Below, piece by piece: positions 49,669 to 58,445 of a stretch of 64,000 nucleotides of DNA. This DNA comes from Clostridia bacterium (GTDB taxonomy: Bacteria > Bacillota > Clostridia > UMGS1883 > UMGS1540), in assembly GCA_017450025.1 (NCBI GenBank), contig JAFSYJ010000033.1, positions 49,152 through 113,151 on the forward strand, written 5' to 3'. Every line of letters starts with the position of its first letter. The stretch's first letter is position 1. The notes below the pieces were generated by a model. It searched no databases. It worked only from the letters and a program-made list of their open reading frames with translations, and was not told the DNA's origin. The position numbers and the translations under genes are program-made.

Positions 49669-51588
49669 TTATTTTGCTCTTACAAAGGTGCTTGCTTCTT
49701 CATCTCCGATTTGCCAGGTGAGTTTACCGTCGCTGTCCAAAGAGAAAAAGCCGCTCTCGTCTGTGATTTCGGAAACTACAGTACCTTTGCCTTCCTCATC
49801 ATACCGTGTAACTGTTTGCTTGCCGTTATCGTAAACAAGCATACCGTCGTATGCAAGGTTTGCGCTAATATCCCAATTACATACCTCAAAAGCACTGCCC
49901 GACCATCTTGCTTCAATATCCGCTTTAGCAAGACCTACGCTCTTTGTAATTGTAATAACACCGCGACCTGCGTGTTCTTCTACCCATTCGCCGAGGAACG
50001 GGTCAATTTCTTTGTAATCCTCTTTCTTGCCTGACATCTCTGCCAATGCAAAATACCAGCTTTGCATAGCTTCTGTATTTGTAACGCTGCCCGGCAATAC
50101 GCGTTTATACAGCGTTTCGTAACCGTCTCTTACCTCACGGACAAGATCTTGATCTGCCATAAAGAAGTCATAACGCACGCCCTCATCAGGGAAGTTAAGA
50201 ACAACATACTCACCGTCAGGTGCTTCTGCGTCGTCAACCATTGTAAAGTTTCCTGCGAGCAGATATTCTGCATACCTTGTGCCGTCATATTTTGCAGGAT
50301 CGAGAGGACCGTATTCCGTTGTGCTTATCGTGTATTTAATATCATTTGCGTAAGCAATACGCGCAAGATACATATCAAGCATTGTATTTGTATAATTTAC
50401 TGCTGTAACACCCTCAGAATATTCTATTATATCATTGCCGATATTTGCAGCCCAGCCGTTAAGCTCTGTCCAAAGCTCAGCGTCTTCATACATCTTTTCG
50501 GTGTTTTCACGCATAAAGCGTACATCTGTGGGATAACAGATAATGTAATAATTTCCGGATTCGCCCTTTAAAATAGAGTTAACGCCCGACATATCTCCGC
50601 AGAGCATTTCGTGAAGCTTGTCCTCGCTGACGATTATAATTCTGAAAAGCTCGCCTGCGCCGTCTGTGTATTCTTCACCCAGAGCCGCTGCTGCTTCCTG
50701 CGATTCGAGTTCAGACACTACCATCAGCGTTTCTTCGTCTTCCACGCCTTCATCGCTGATGCCGTAAATTTCCATAGCCAATTTGTCATAATATTCCTGC
50801 GGAATAGGCACCGTAAGCTCGCCTGTTTCGTATGTGTAAGGCGCGTTTGCAGCGTCATTTAATAGCTTGTTCTGATAAAGAAATGAAATCATTTCCTTTC
50901 TCAGACACGCGTCTGACGGACGGAACGATATGCTTTCTTCATTAACATCGGTATTGTCCTCTGTTAAAATCCCGTTGAAGCAAGCCCACAATACAGGCAA
51001 CTCAAAGTAATCCTCTTGTTTAACATCTGTAAAAAGACCTGCCTCACGAATACTGTTTATCATTTCTATAATAAAGTATCTGCCCCAGTCTTCAATAGTC
51101 ATATCTTCCATTGACAGTTCTTCGTCAATTTTTGATGTGGTATCATAATCGTCAAAGGGCGATCCCGTCATACGGTAAAGCAGCGTTATGCACATTGCTC
51201 TGTCGCAGGTCATATTGGGGCTGAACATACCTTCGCCCGTACCTACCGTTATGTTGTTTTCAACTGCCCATTGAACTGCAGTCTCGTACCAGCTTCCTGC
51301 TTCAACATCTTCAAATGTTGCCGTAACTTCCGTAGCCGGCTCGCCTGCCATACGCCAGAGGAATGTAACTATCTGCGCGCGTGTAACACTACCTTCGGGG
51401 TCAAATGTGTTTTCGCCGACGCCATAGGTAATACCTGCTTCCGCGCCCCACAAAACAGCGGGATAGAAATAGTCAGACTCCGCAACATCGGTAAATTCCG
51501 TTGTGTCTGCAAATACCTGAATCGCCGCCATGCTCATAAAAAGAGCAAAAGCAATCAAAAGTGCGCCAAATTTTACAAGCTTTTTCAT
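49669..51588 (-). CDS. Secreted protein with three S-layer homology domains
   Basis: This 639-residue protein has a signal peptide (about 1-27) and three N-terminal SLH repeats (about 30-235): FTDVAESDYFYPAVLWGAEAG, FEDVEAGSWYETAVQWAVEN, and FTDVKQEDYFELPVLWACFNG, with TRAQ and CDRA motifs at the helix ends. SLH domains bind pyruvylated wall polysaccharide, so it is expected at the cell surface. The remaining 400 residues are acidic and not recognised; a C-terminal beta-rich lipocalin-like region (WSGSAFEVCNWDISANLAYDG) may bind a ligand. TATAAGGAG precedes the ATG. It has its own promoter. Confidence 0.88.
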   Translation of the reverse strand: MKKLVKFGALLIAFALFMSMAAIQVFADTTEFTDVAESDYFYPAVLWGAEAGITYGVGENTFDPEGSVTRAQIVTFLWRMAGEPATEVTATFEDVEAGSWYETAVQWAVENNITVGTGEGMFSPNMTCDRAMCITLLYRMTGSPFDDYDTTSKIDEELSMEDMTIEDWGRYFIIEMINSIREAGLFTDVKQEDYFELPVLWACFNGILTEDNTDVNEESISFRPSDACLRKEMISFLYQNKLLNDAANAPYTYETGELTVPIPQEYYDKLAMEIYGISDEGVEDEETLMVVSELESQEAAAALGEEYTDGAGELFRIIIVSEDKLHEMLCGDMSGVNSILKGESGNYYIICYPTDVRFMRENTEKMYEDAELWTELNGWAANIGNDIIEYSEGVTAVNYTNTMLDMYLARIAYANDIKYTISTTEYGPLDPAKYDGTRYAEYLLAGNFTMVDDAEAPDGEYVVLNFPDEGVRYDFFMADQDLVREVRDGYETLYKRVLPGSVTNTEAMQSWYFALAEMSGKKEDYKEIDPFLGEWVEEHAGRGVITITKSVGLAKADIEARWSGSAFEVCNWDISANLAYDGMLVYDNGKQTVTRYDEEGKGTVVSEITDESGFFSLDSDGKLTWQIGDEEASTFVRAK

Positions 51589-51619
51589 TATAATTCTCCT
51601 TATAATTTATTTTAAAATC

Positions 51620-51648
51620 ATTGTAACATAAACCGCCCTTAATTTCAA
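51620..51648 (-). promoter_or_regulatory. Sigma-A promoter of the SLH gene
   Basis: On the minus strand TTGAAA (51648-51643), 17-bp spacer, TACAAT (51625-51620), 32 bp before the ATG. Confidence 0.7.
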
Positions 51649-51692
51649 GAAATATAAAATTTTTCTGAGTGTTTTTTTCAAGTGATATGATG

Positions 51693-51721
51693 TTGACATT
51701 TAATCTGTACGGTGATATAAT
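51693..51721 (+). promoter_or_regulatory. Consensus sigma-A promoter of the STAS/MATE unit
   Basis: TTGACA (51693-51698), 17-bp spacer, TATAAT (51716-51721). It drives the three-gene partner-switch-like unit and is divergent to the SLH promoter. Confidence 0.85.
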
Positions 51722-51781
51722 AAAAAGGTAAATTTTTCATATTAAAATACCCGCAAAACTAAAAATCAGGAGGAATATATA

Positions 51782-52081
51782 ATGTTAAACATTAACAAAA
51801 CCGTTGAAAACGGAAGAGCTGTTGTAACGCCGGAGGGAAGGCTTGATACTGTTACATCGCCTGAAATGGAAGCCGCATTAAAAGAAATACTTCCGGGGCT
51901 TAAGGCGCTTACATTTGATTTTAAGAATCTCGAGTACATATCTTCGGCAGGTCTCCGTGTGCTTTTGTCAGCGCAAAAGACAATGAACACGCAGGGCGGT
52001 ATGAAAATTTGCAATGTAAACGAAACAATAATGGAAATTTTTGAAGTAACCGGTTTTTCGGATATTCTGACAATAGAGTAA
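51782..52081 (+). CDS. STAS-domain anti-anti-sigma-factor-like protein
   Basis: This 99-residue single STAS domain matches SpoIIAA/RsbV. The conserved segment LTFDFKNLEYISSAGLRVLL near residues 41-60 holds the Ser that an RsbW-type kinase would phosphorylate. AGGAGG lies 8 nt before the ATG. The two genes downstream encode RsbW-like domains, so a phosphorylation-controlled partner switch is likely. No sigma factor gene is adjacent. Confidence 0.9.
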   Translation: MLNINKTVENGRAVVTPEGRLDTVTSPEMEAALKEILPGLKALTFDFKNLEYISSAGLRVLLSAQKTMNTQGGMKICNVNETIMEIFEVTGFSDILTIE

Positions 52082-52103
52082 TCCGCATTTAGGAGGTATG
52101 TTT

Positions 52104-52712
52104 ATGAAATCAGCACTTATAACCGTCACAAGCGACGGTCAGGGTATTATAGAATCTCTTTCTATGACGGAACGCTTGGGCACGGAACACAACCTTGATA
52201 AAAAGTCTGTTCTGCACTTAAGACTTTTGGCAGAAGAATTGTTCGGTATGCTCCGCGGCATTGCAGGAGATGTTGAAGCAAGCTATTGGATCGAAGCCGA
52301 GGATAAAAAATTTGAACTTCATATGAAGTCTGATGTGGATATGTCTTTAGGTATGCGCGACCAGTTCCTGTCGGCGTCGTCAAGCGGCAAAAATGAAGCC
52401 GCAAAGGGCTTTATGGGCAAGCTCCGTGTTATGATTGCAAATATGCTGCTCAGCTCTGACGAGCCAATGCCATACGCTATGATCGACGCTATGTCAACAT
52501 ACTCTATGGCAGGTATTTCGGGCGATGCCGTTTCTGTTTGGTCACTTTCGTATTATGTTGATGAGATCCAAAGGCGTATGAACGAAGCAAAGGAAGCAGA
52601 AGAAGTTTGGGACGAACTCGAAAAATCCATCGTTGCCAACATCGCCGACGATATAAAGGTCACGATAAAGGGCAAAAATGTCGAGATTGTCTTATTCAAA
52701 TCTTTTAATTAA
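52104..52712 (+). CDS. RsbW-like (degenerate HATPase) protein
   Basis: I cannot assign this 202-residue protein to a named family. Residues about 30-75 (KKSVLHLRLLAEELFGMLRG and a following strand FELHM) resemble the start of an RsbW-type ATPase domain, but the usual N-box Asn and glycine boxes are not clear. The C-terminus IKVTIKGKNVEIVLFKSF is strand-rich. The ATG at 52104 has AGGAGG 7 nt upstream. It lies 22 bp after the STAS gene and before the MATE-ATPase fusion, so it probably belongs to the same regulatory circuit, perhaps as a non-catalytic partner. Confidence 0.55.
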   Translation: MKSALITVTSDGQGIIESLSMTERLGTEHNLDKKSVLHLRLLAEELFGMLRGIAGDVEASYWIEAEDKKFELHMKSDVDMSLGMRDQFLSASSSGKNEAAKGFMGKLRVMIANMLLSSDEPMPYAMIDAMSTYSMAGISGDAVSVWSLSYYVDEIQRRMNEAKEAEEVWDELEKSIVANIADDIKVTIKGKNVEIVLFKSFN

Positions 52713-52733
52713 CATTAAAATTCCTTTAAAAAA

Positions 52734-52784
52734 GCAAAAATGCTGCCTTAATCTGCACAATTTAAGGGGCGTTTTTGCATTTTA
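52734..52784 (+). terminator. Hairpin between the RsbW-like and MATE genes
   Basis: GCAAAAA pairs with TTTTTGC and CCTTAA with TTAAGG, followed by ATTTT. It could attenuate transcription into the transporter gene rather than end it, as no promoter is seen between them. Confidence 0.5.
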
Positions 52785-52819
52785 CGGCTAATTTTGTAAA
52801 TTTTATAAGAGGTACACTT

Positions 52820-54598
52820 ATGAAAAGCGGAACAATCATCAGTAATACATTTTATGCCCAGATGGCATCTTATGTTGCCGTGTCTCTGACTGCCACATTC
52901 GGTTCTATCGTTGACGGTATCATAATAGGTCAATGCCTCGAACTTGACTCTATTGCCGCTTTCGGTATAGCAAGTCCGCTTCTTTTTATCCTGTCACTAT
53001 TGGGCGCGGTGCTTTCAATAGGCGCGCGCAGCCGCTTTGTTCATCTTATAGGCCGCGGCAAAACAACAGAAGCCCAAAATATGTTTTCTCTCGCCTGCTT
53101 TCTCGCTGTCACGGTCGCGGCGGTTATGGCGTTAGCTTTGATAGTGTTTTCAACGCCTATAACAATACTTCTCGGCGCGTCTGGGAACGCGGCTTCGCTT
53201 CTTCCAAAGGCAAGGGCTTACATGATAGGTATCGCGATAGGCATACCCGCGAGAAACCTCATTTGGGTATTCCTTGCTTTTATGCCCATTGACAACGACC
53301 GCAAAACCCCTGTCATAGCCTCTGCCGTAATGACGGGTGTAAATATTTTGCTTGACCTTGCCGTCGTTTTTATATTACACGGCGACACATTTGAAATAGG
53401 ACTTGTGACAAGCATCAGCTATATTGTTGCACTGTTTGTTTTTATGAGCCACTTTTCCAAAAAGGACACATTTTTGCCGAGGCCTTCGTTCAAAAACATA
53501 TCGTGGACAGGCACAAAAGAACTGCTCACAGAAGGTATCCCCTCGGGTATACACAATATAGGACACGCGCTGCGTGGTATCTTTATGAACCGTATTCTGG
53601 TGCTTGTTGCATCTTCTGCGGCAATCGCGGCATATTCCGTCTGCGGTCAGGCTGAAGCTTTGCTTCTGCCGCTTGCGGCAGGTATTTCGGATACGGTGTC
53701 GGCGCTTTCAGGCGTTATGGCGGGTGAAGAAAACCGCCCTGCAATAAAGGATTTGCTTAAAACATCATTCAAGGCTACATACACGCTCACATTGGGCATA
53801 TCAGTTCTCGGATTTATTTTTGCGCCGCAGCTTGCGTCTTGCTTTATAAAAGGGAATTCCGAGGCTTATCAAATGTCGGTTCGCGCCATCAGGTCGTATG
53901 CAATCGGTATGCCGCTCCACGGTATAAACCTCATATATCAGGAATATATGCACGGCATCGGAAAAACCGTACTGTCCGCCGTTTCGGGCTTTTTAACGGA
54001 GTTTGGTTTTTTGGTGCTATCCGCGTGGCTTATGGTCAAGTGGTTCGGAGCTGACGCCGTTTGGTACGCATTTCCCGTAACTCAAGTGATCTTACTCATT
54101 TATTATTCTGCCATAACGCTGGCAGCAAACCGCATACTCGGTATTAATCGCAAAGGTATATGGAACAAAGTCCTTCTTTTCCCCAACACATTTGATGTTG
54201 ACGAAAGCAGCTGTATTGACCGCAGTATAACATCAATGGAGGAGGTCGCAGCCCTTTCACAGGAGGTTTGGGATTTTTGTTCGTCATACGGCTGCGACGA
54301 GCGGCGCAGGTATCTGATGTCGCTTTCGGTCGAAGAAATGGCTGGCAATATTATAGATCACGGATTTTCCAAGGATACAAGCCCTCACAGTATTGATGTA
54401 AGGATCATGCACAAGGGAGACGACTTTATTATAAGAATCCGTGACGACTGTCTTATCTTTGACCCCGTAAATCAGTTAAAGCTCTATTCAGACGACGACC
54501 TTACCCACCACATGGGTTTGCGTATGATAATAAAAACGGCAAAGGTTGTCCGTTACACAAGTGCGTTGAAGCTTAATAACCTGTTTATAAGAGTGTAA
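52820..54598 (+). CDS. MATE-family transporter fused to a C-terminal RsbW-like ATPase domain
   Basis: This 592-residue protein has a 12-helix MATE exporter (about 1-450; ATFGSIVDGIIIGQCLE, AFGIASPLLF, EGIPSGIHNIGHALRG) and an HATPase_c_2-type domain (about 470-592). The ATPase part has an N-box EEMAGNIIDHGF near 505-516, an acidic DDCLIFDP box and HHMGLRMI near 562. AGAGG lies about 7 nt before the ATG at 52820. The domain resembles anti-sigma kinases SpoIIAB/RsbW, and a STAS partner is encoded two genes upstream. The transporter may be gated by, or recruit, the partner switch (inference). Export substrate unknown. Confidence 0.85.
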   Translation: MKSGTIISNTFYAQMASYVAVSLTATFGSIVDGIIIGQCLELDSIAAFGIASPLLFILSLLGAVLSIGARSRFVHLIGRGKTTEAQNMFSLACFLAVTVAAVMALALIVFSTPITILLGASGNAASLLPKARAYMIGIAIGIPARNLIWVFLAFMPIDNDRKTPVIASAVMTGVNILLDLAVVFILHGDTFEIGLVTSISYIVALFVFMSHFSKKDTFLPRPSFKNISWTGTKELLTEGIPSGIHNIGHALRGIFMNRILVLVASSAAIAAYSVCGQAEALLLPLAAGISDTVSALSGVMAGEENRPAIKDLLKTSFKATYTLTLGISVLGFIFAPQLASCFIKGNSEAYQMSVRAIRSYAIGMPLHGINLIYQEYMHGIGKTVLSAVSGFLTEFGFLVLSAWLMVKWFGADAVWYAFPVTQVILLIYYSAITLAANRILGINRKGIWNKVLLFPNTFDVDESSCIDRSITSMEEVAALSQEVWDFCSSYGCDERRRYLMSLSVEEMAGNIIDHGFSKDTSPHSIDVRIMHKGDDFIIRIRDDCLIFDPVNQLKLYSDDDLTHHMGLRMIIKTAKVVRYTSALKLNNLFIRV

Positions 54599-54612
54599 AT
54601 CATTATAACAAC

Positions 54613-54664
54613 AAGGGCGCTGCACGCTGCGCGATTATTCGCGAGCCGTGGCAACGCCCTTTTA
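54613..54664. terminator. Bidirectional terminator
   Basis: AAGGGCG pairs with CGCCCTT enclosing a CGCG hairpin; a T run follows on the plus strand. It separates the convergent MATE-ATPase and HD-GYP genes. Confidence 0.75.
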
Positions 54665-54671
54665 CTGTGCT

Positions 54672-56003
54672 TTATTGTTCCTGATTTTTATGTATGTTGG
54701 TAATATCGTCAAATGTGCCGCCGCCTGTATCGTCAGGTGCGCGCAATACACCCTTTTCTGCAAGGCGCAGGAACGCGTCAACAACATCACTTGTGAGCTG
54801 TGTACCCGACACATCTTTGATAATGCTGACCGCCTTATCAAAGTTCATACGCTGTCTGTACGGGCGGTCCGAATACATAGCGTCAAATGTATCTGCAACA
54901 GCAATTATCTGTGCCACTCGCGGTATATCTTCTCCCTTCAGTCCGTTAGGATAACCTTTTCCGTCGGGGCGTTCATGATGTGCTTCCGCACCGACAACGA
55001 TATCAGGCATAAGACTTATGCTCTTTAGTACATCATATCCGCGCTCTGTATGTGATTGTATAATGCTGTATTCTTCGTCAGTCAGTTTGCCCGGCTTATT
55101 AAGCACATAGTCGGGAATAGCTATTTTCCCAATATCGTGCATCAGCGCAATATTATAATACTGTTCAACCGTTTCTTCATCATATCCAAGCTCTTCTGCG
55201 AGCATCTTTGTATATTTTGCAACACGCGACGAATGACCTTGAGTATATGAATCCTTCATATCTATAACCGTTGCAAACGATTCAATGATTTCACGGATAA
55301 GCTGTTTGTCGCGCTGCTGCTGTTCGCGTAGCATATCGAGTTCATCTGCTTTATGATTGTTTATCGACATCTTGAGCCCGATAATAACACAGGCAACAAG
55401 GAAACCGACAGCAATAAGAATAATTATCATAACATATTTGAGCGTATATTCGTTGATCTCGTCCATAGAAATATCCGCTCCTGCATAAGCAACGCACTCG
55501 CCGTTTGAATCATAAATAGGCTCGTAATGTGTCAAAAGCCAGCCAAACGCGCCCTTACTCTCGATAGTGCTTATCTGTTCGCCCGCCAAAAGCGATGGGA
55601 TATACGGCATAAAGGACTCGTCAAACTCCTGCAGGTCAGCGAGCATACCCGGTTCTTCAGGGTCGGTGTCAAACACGACATGGCAGCCGTCGGACTTTAT
55701 CTGATATATGTACAGGTACTTAAGATGCGGCGTGTTTTGCAGAATATTTGTAAGTACGGCATACTGCTTTTCGTAGTCTTCGTCTTTGCCGTTTTCAAGC
55801 CAGCCGTTTACTTTGTCCGCGTCAAGCTCGTCGGCTGCCAATTTGGCAGCGCCCGATACCGCCTGATCACGGTCTGTTCTTATCTGCTTTGTCAAAATGC
55901 TGATACTTGTAATTGTAATAGCCGCTGCCATTATGACTGCAAGAAGTCCCCAGACAATAAGCAGCTTTTTATGCCTTCCGTCACGGTTAATTTGTTTTTT
56001 CAT
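54672..56003 (-). CDS. Membrane HD-GYP c-di-GMP phosphodiesterase
   Basis: This 443-residue protein has a helix at about 14-36, an extracytoplasmic sensor domain (about 40-185) with the Cache-like end GECVAYAGADISMDEI, a second helix (about 188-210), a coiled linker and an HD-GYP domain. Motifs: TQGHSSRVAKY, MHDIGKIAIPD (HD near 287), and HHERPDGKGYP with LKGEDIP (GYP near 348). It would degrade c-di-GMP to GMP in response to an external signal. It has its own promoter; a short inverted repeat (CCGTAT/ATACGG, 56063-56084) lies just upstream of the -35. Confidence 0.93.
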   Translation of the reverse strand: MKKQINRDGRHKKLLIVWGLLAVIMAAAITITSISILTKQIRTDRDQAVSGAAKLAADELDADKVNGWLENGKDEDYEKQYAVLTNILQNTPHLKYLYIYQIKSDGCHVVFDTDPEEPGMLADLQEFDESFMPYIPSLLAGEQISTIESKGAFGWLLTHYEPIYDSNGECVAYAGADISMDEINEYTLKYVMIIILIAVGFLVACVIIGLKMSINNHKADELDMLREQQQRDKQLIREIIESFATVIDMKDSYTQGHSSRVAKYTKMLAEELGYDEETVEQYYNIALMHDIGKIAIPDYVLNKPGKLTDEEYSIIQSHTERGYDVLKSISLMPDIVVGAEAHHERPDGKGYPNGLKGEDIPRVAQIIAVADTFDAMYSDRPYRQRMNFDKAVSIIKDVSGTQLTSDVVDAFLRLAEKGVLRAPDDTGGGTFDDITNIHKNQEQ

Positions 56004-56032
56004 AAATTATTCTCCAAAACATATTTTTTTAC

Positions 56033-56061
56033 ATTATACAACATTTATTTCAAGCCGTCAA
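56033..56061 (-). promoter_or_regulatory. Sigma-A promoter of the HD-GYP gene
   Basis: On the minus strand TTGACG (56061-56056), 17-bp spacer, TATAAT (56038-56033). Confidence 0.8.
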
Positions 56062-56140
56062 TCCGTATTATATAATATATACGGTTTTAGCTTAATATTC
56101 TTTAAAAGTTATACTCCTTTTCGCACAACGGCTATGTATC

Positions 56141-57262
56141 CTAAACAACTGACATAATAACTGTCAGTATTATAAGAAATCCAAAATTGAACGCCGAAAA
56201 CTCGCCTAAATACTGCAAAGCTTTTCCCGGATTTGCCTTAACATACTCTCTGAATGTGATAAGGCTCGCCAGCGAAGCAATAAGCGTTCCCACGCCGCCG
56301 ATATTTACACCGACGAGCAGATCGGGGTAATTTGAGGTAAACTGCGACAAAAGTATCGCAGAAGGGACATTACTTATGAACTGGCAGGACAAAACGCTGA
56401 CAAGCAATGTGTTTTTTCCCAAAAGCGAAGAAAAAAAGCTGCTGACCGCGTCGATCCGCGCCATATTGCCCGAAAAAATAAAGAAAAACACAAATGTCAG
56501 AAGCAGTGGATAGTCAACCATTTTAAGCGCTTTTTTGTCCGCAAAGAATAATACGGGAGGAATTATGCAAAGCCCTATCCAGTATGGAACCGTCCTGAAA
56601 ACTATTGCGATCGACAATGCAAAAAGCATCATATAAACCGCAGTTCTAAACGGATGTATTTCGGCTTTTTCGCCGCCTAACACAAGCTTTTCGGGCTTGA
56701 CGAACACAATACAGCAAACTGTTATTATAAATATAGAAACAGCAAACGGCAAAATCATTATAGAAATAAATTCCATATTGGGGATATTGAATTTTGTGTA
56801 TAAAAACAGGTTTTGCGGATTGCCGAAAGGCGTCAACATTCCGCCCAGATTTGCGGCGATGTTTTGCATTATAAATGTAAACGCCATATATTTTTCTTTT
56901 TTTGTTGATGTCAAAACAAAATATCCGAGCGGCAAAAATGTGAGAAGCGCCATATCGTTTGCAATCAGCATCGAACCGATAAAGGTTATATAAACAAGCG
57001 CCAACACAGCCGCTCTTGCCGTTTTAAACCTCTGCACTATCTTTACAGCAAGAAGATAAAAGAAATTGATATTTTTTAAAGCGCAGACAACGGACAAAAC
57101 GCAGAAAAGACAGGTCAATGTTTTAAAGTCAAAATATTCTATATACTTCTCATCGCAAGGTACAAAAATGCTTGTGATAATTGCAAGTATCATAGCAATT
57201 ACCATTACTGTATTTGTTTTTATAAAAGCTTTTACTTTTTCCGCTGTGTTATTGCTGTCCAT
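56141..57262 (-). CDS. ArsB/SLC13-type anion permease
   Basis: This 373-residue membrane protein has about 10-11 helices and two inverted re-entrant motifs typical of the ion transporter superfamily: GGMLTPFGNPQNLFLY near 140-155 and SCQFISNVPSAILLSQF near 292-308. Relatives carry citrate, dicarboxylates, sulfate or arsenite. Arsenic-resistance neighbours are absent (an ArsC/Spx-like gene lies 5.5 kb away and is not linked). It is last in the minus-strand run after the ABC exporter genes, 49 bp downstream. Substrate unknown. Confidence 0.83.
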   Translation of the reverse strand: MDSNNTAEKVKAFIKTNTVMVIAMILAIITSIFVPCDEKYIEYFDFKTLTCLFCVLSVVCALKNINFFYLLAVKIVQRFKTARAAVLALVYITFIGSMLIANDMALLTFLPLGYFVLTSTKKEKYMAFTFIMQNIAANLGGMLTPFGNPQNLFLYTKFNIPNMEFISIMILPFAVSIFIITVCCIVFVKPEKLVLGGEKAEIHPFRTAVYMMLFALSIAIVFRTVPYWIGLCIIPPVLFFADKKALKMVDYPLLLTFVFFFIFSGNMARIDAVSSFFSSLLGKNTLLVSVLSCQFISNVPSAILLSQFTSNYPDLLVGVNIGGVGTLIASLASLITFREYVKANPGKALQYLGEFSAFNFGFLIILTVIMSVV

Positions 57263-57311
57263 TTATCTTTTGTCCTTTTCCGTCATCTTATGTTAATATT
57301 ATGCAGTACAC

Positions 57312-58445
57312 TTACTTTTGCCTTATCAAATTGCCGAGTGCGGCTGCTGACGCTATAATGCAAACCGCGATGTCATAAACCGCAAACTTGTGAATAAACG
57401 CGCCGTTCAAAACAGAGTTAAGATAGTAAAACGGCGGCAGACTGTATTGCAGAATATGAAGATTGTCAATATGCAGGAAAATCGGGCAAAGTACCAGCAT
57501 AAGCGTCACAAGTACAGGTATTATTGCACCGAGAGTGACTTCAGAACGGCACAAAAGCCGCAAAATCTCACAAAATGCTGCAACGGATAAAATATACATT
57601 GTCATCGTCAAAAGCTCTCTCTGCAGACCCGTCCACAATCCGCTTAAATAAAGAGCCGCAAGGCTTGCCACGGCTGTCGGTACAACAGCTGTAATATGGC
57701 ATAAAAGCGGAATAAATGCGCGCTTTTTTCCCTTAAGATGTTCAAACACTCCCCTATGTTCCTCGCGGCACGCATACATACAAGACGCAAGAGCCGCCAG
57801 CATTATAATAAGTGCCAAAAGTCCACGCACCGGCGCGGTCAGAATATCGCTTGTCATCTGGCGTGTACCGTCAACATAGTAATACTCTATCAGGCCGGTT
57901 TTCTTTATATTGGCGTCATAGTATTTATTAAGCTCAGCCTCTGTCACAGTCCCTTCGGGTGACATATCGTTTAAAAAGTCGCTGTACGCCCCGTATGATA
58001 TATACGGAAACATAGCAATAAAAAGGCGTTCCCGGGCTATGCTCAGCGTCACGCTTTTTTCACGCTCAATAATTTTTACCGCGCCGTCGGTACTTCTGCC
58101 TGCGGCAAACTTTGCCGCCTGAAGTCCGGCGTCCTCAAGGAATATCCACGCTGCGTCGCATTGTCCGGATTTGACTGCCTTTACGGCTTCGTCTTCGGTT
58201 TCGCAGAGTGTATATTTGATAACGCTTTTTCCTTCAGTCAGTCTGGCAACTGTATCAGACGAAAAGCTGTCATCGCCGAGCTTTGCTACTGCCACCGATA
58301 CAATTCCTCCGTCGTGAGGCGGCATCAGACGCATTGCACAAGCCATCAGCGGTATCAATAAAAGTATCGCCAAAAAAGCCTTTTGTTTTAATATGCGTTT
58401 CGTAAGTAACGCGTACCAAAGGCACAGCCGTTTCAGAGGTTTCAT
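57312..58445 (-). CDS. ABC-2 type permease subunit
   Basis: This 377-residue permease has one N-terminal helix, an extracytoplasmic domain of about 180 residues (about 45-205), then five to six C-terminal helices, the ABC-2/YhgE-like layout. The ATG at 58445 has GGGAGG 7 nt upstream and overlaps the preceding permease stop by ATGA; the 67-residue longer frame is antisense-like and rejected. With the paralogous permease and the ATPase it probably forms a heterodimeric exporter. Substrate unknown. Confidence 0.83.
   Translation of the reverse strand: MKPLKRLCLWYALLTKRILKQKAFLAILLLIPLMACAMRLMPPHDGGIVSVAVAKLGDDSFSSDTVARLTEGKSVIKYTLCETEDEAVKAVKSGQCDAAWIFLEDAGLQAAKFAAGRSTDGAVKIIEREKSVTLSIARERLFIAMFPYISYGAYSDFLNDMSPEGTVTEAELNKYYDANIKKTGLIEYYYVDGTRQMTSDILTAPVRGLLALIIMLAALASCMYACREEHRGVFEHLKGKKRAFIPLLCHITAVVPTAVASLAALYLSGLWTGLQRELLTMTMYILSVAAFCEILRLLCRSEVTLGAIIPVLVTLMLVLCPIFLHIDNLHILQYSLPPFYYLNSVLNGAFIHKFAVYDIAVCIIASAAALGNLIRQK

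Noticed and set aside
56141..57262. Arsenite efflux pump assignment for the anion permease
   Set aside because: The fold fits, but no ars genes are adjacent, and the family covers many anions.
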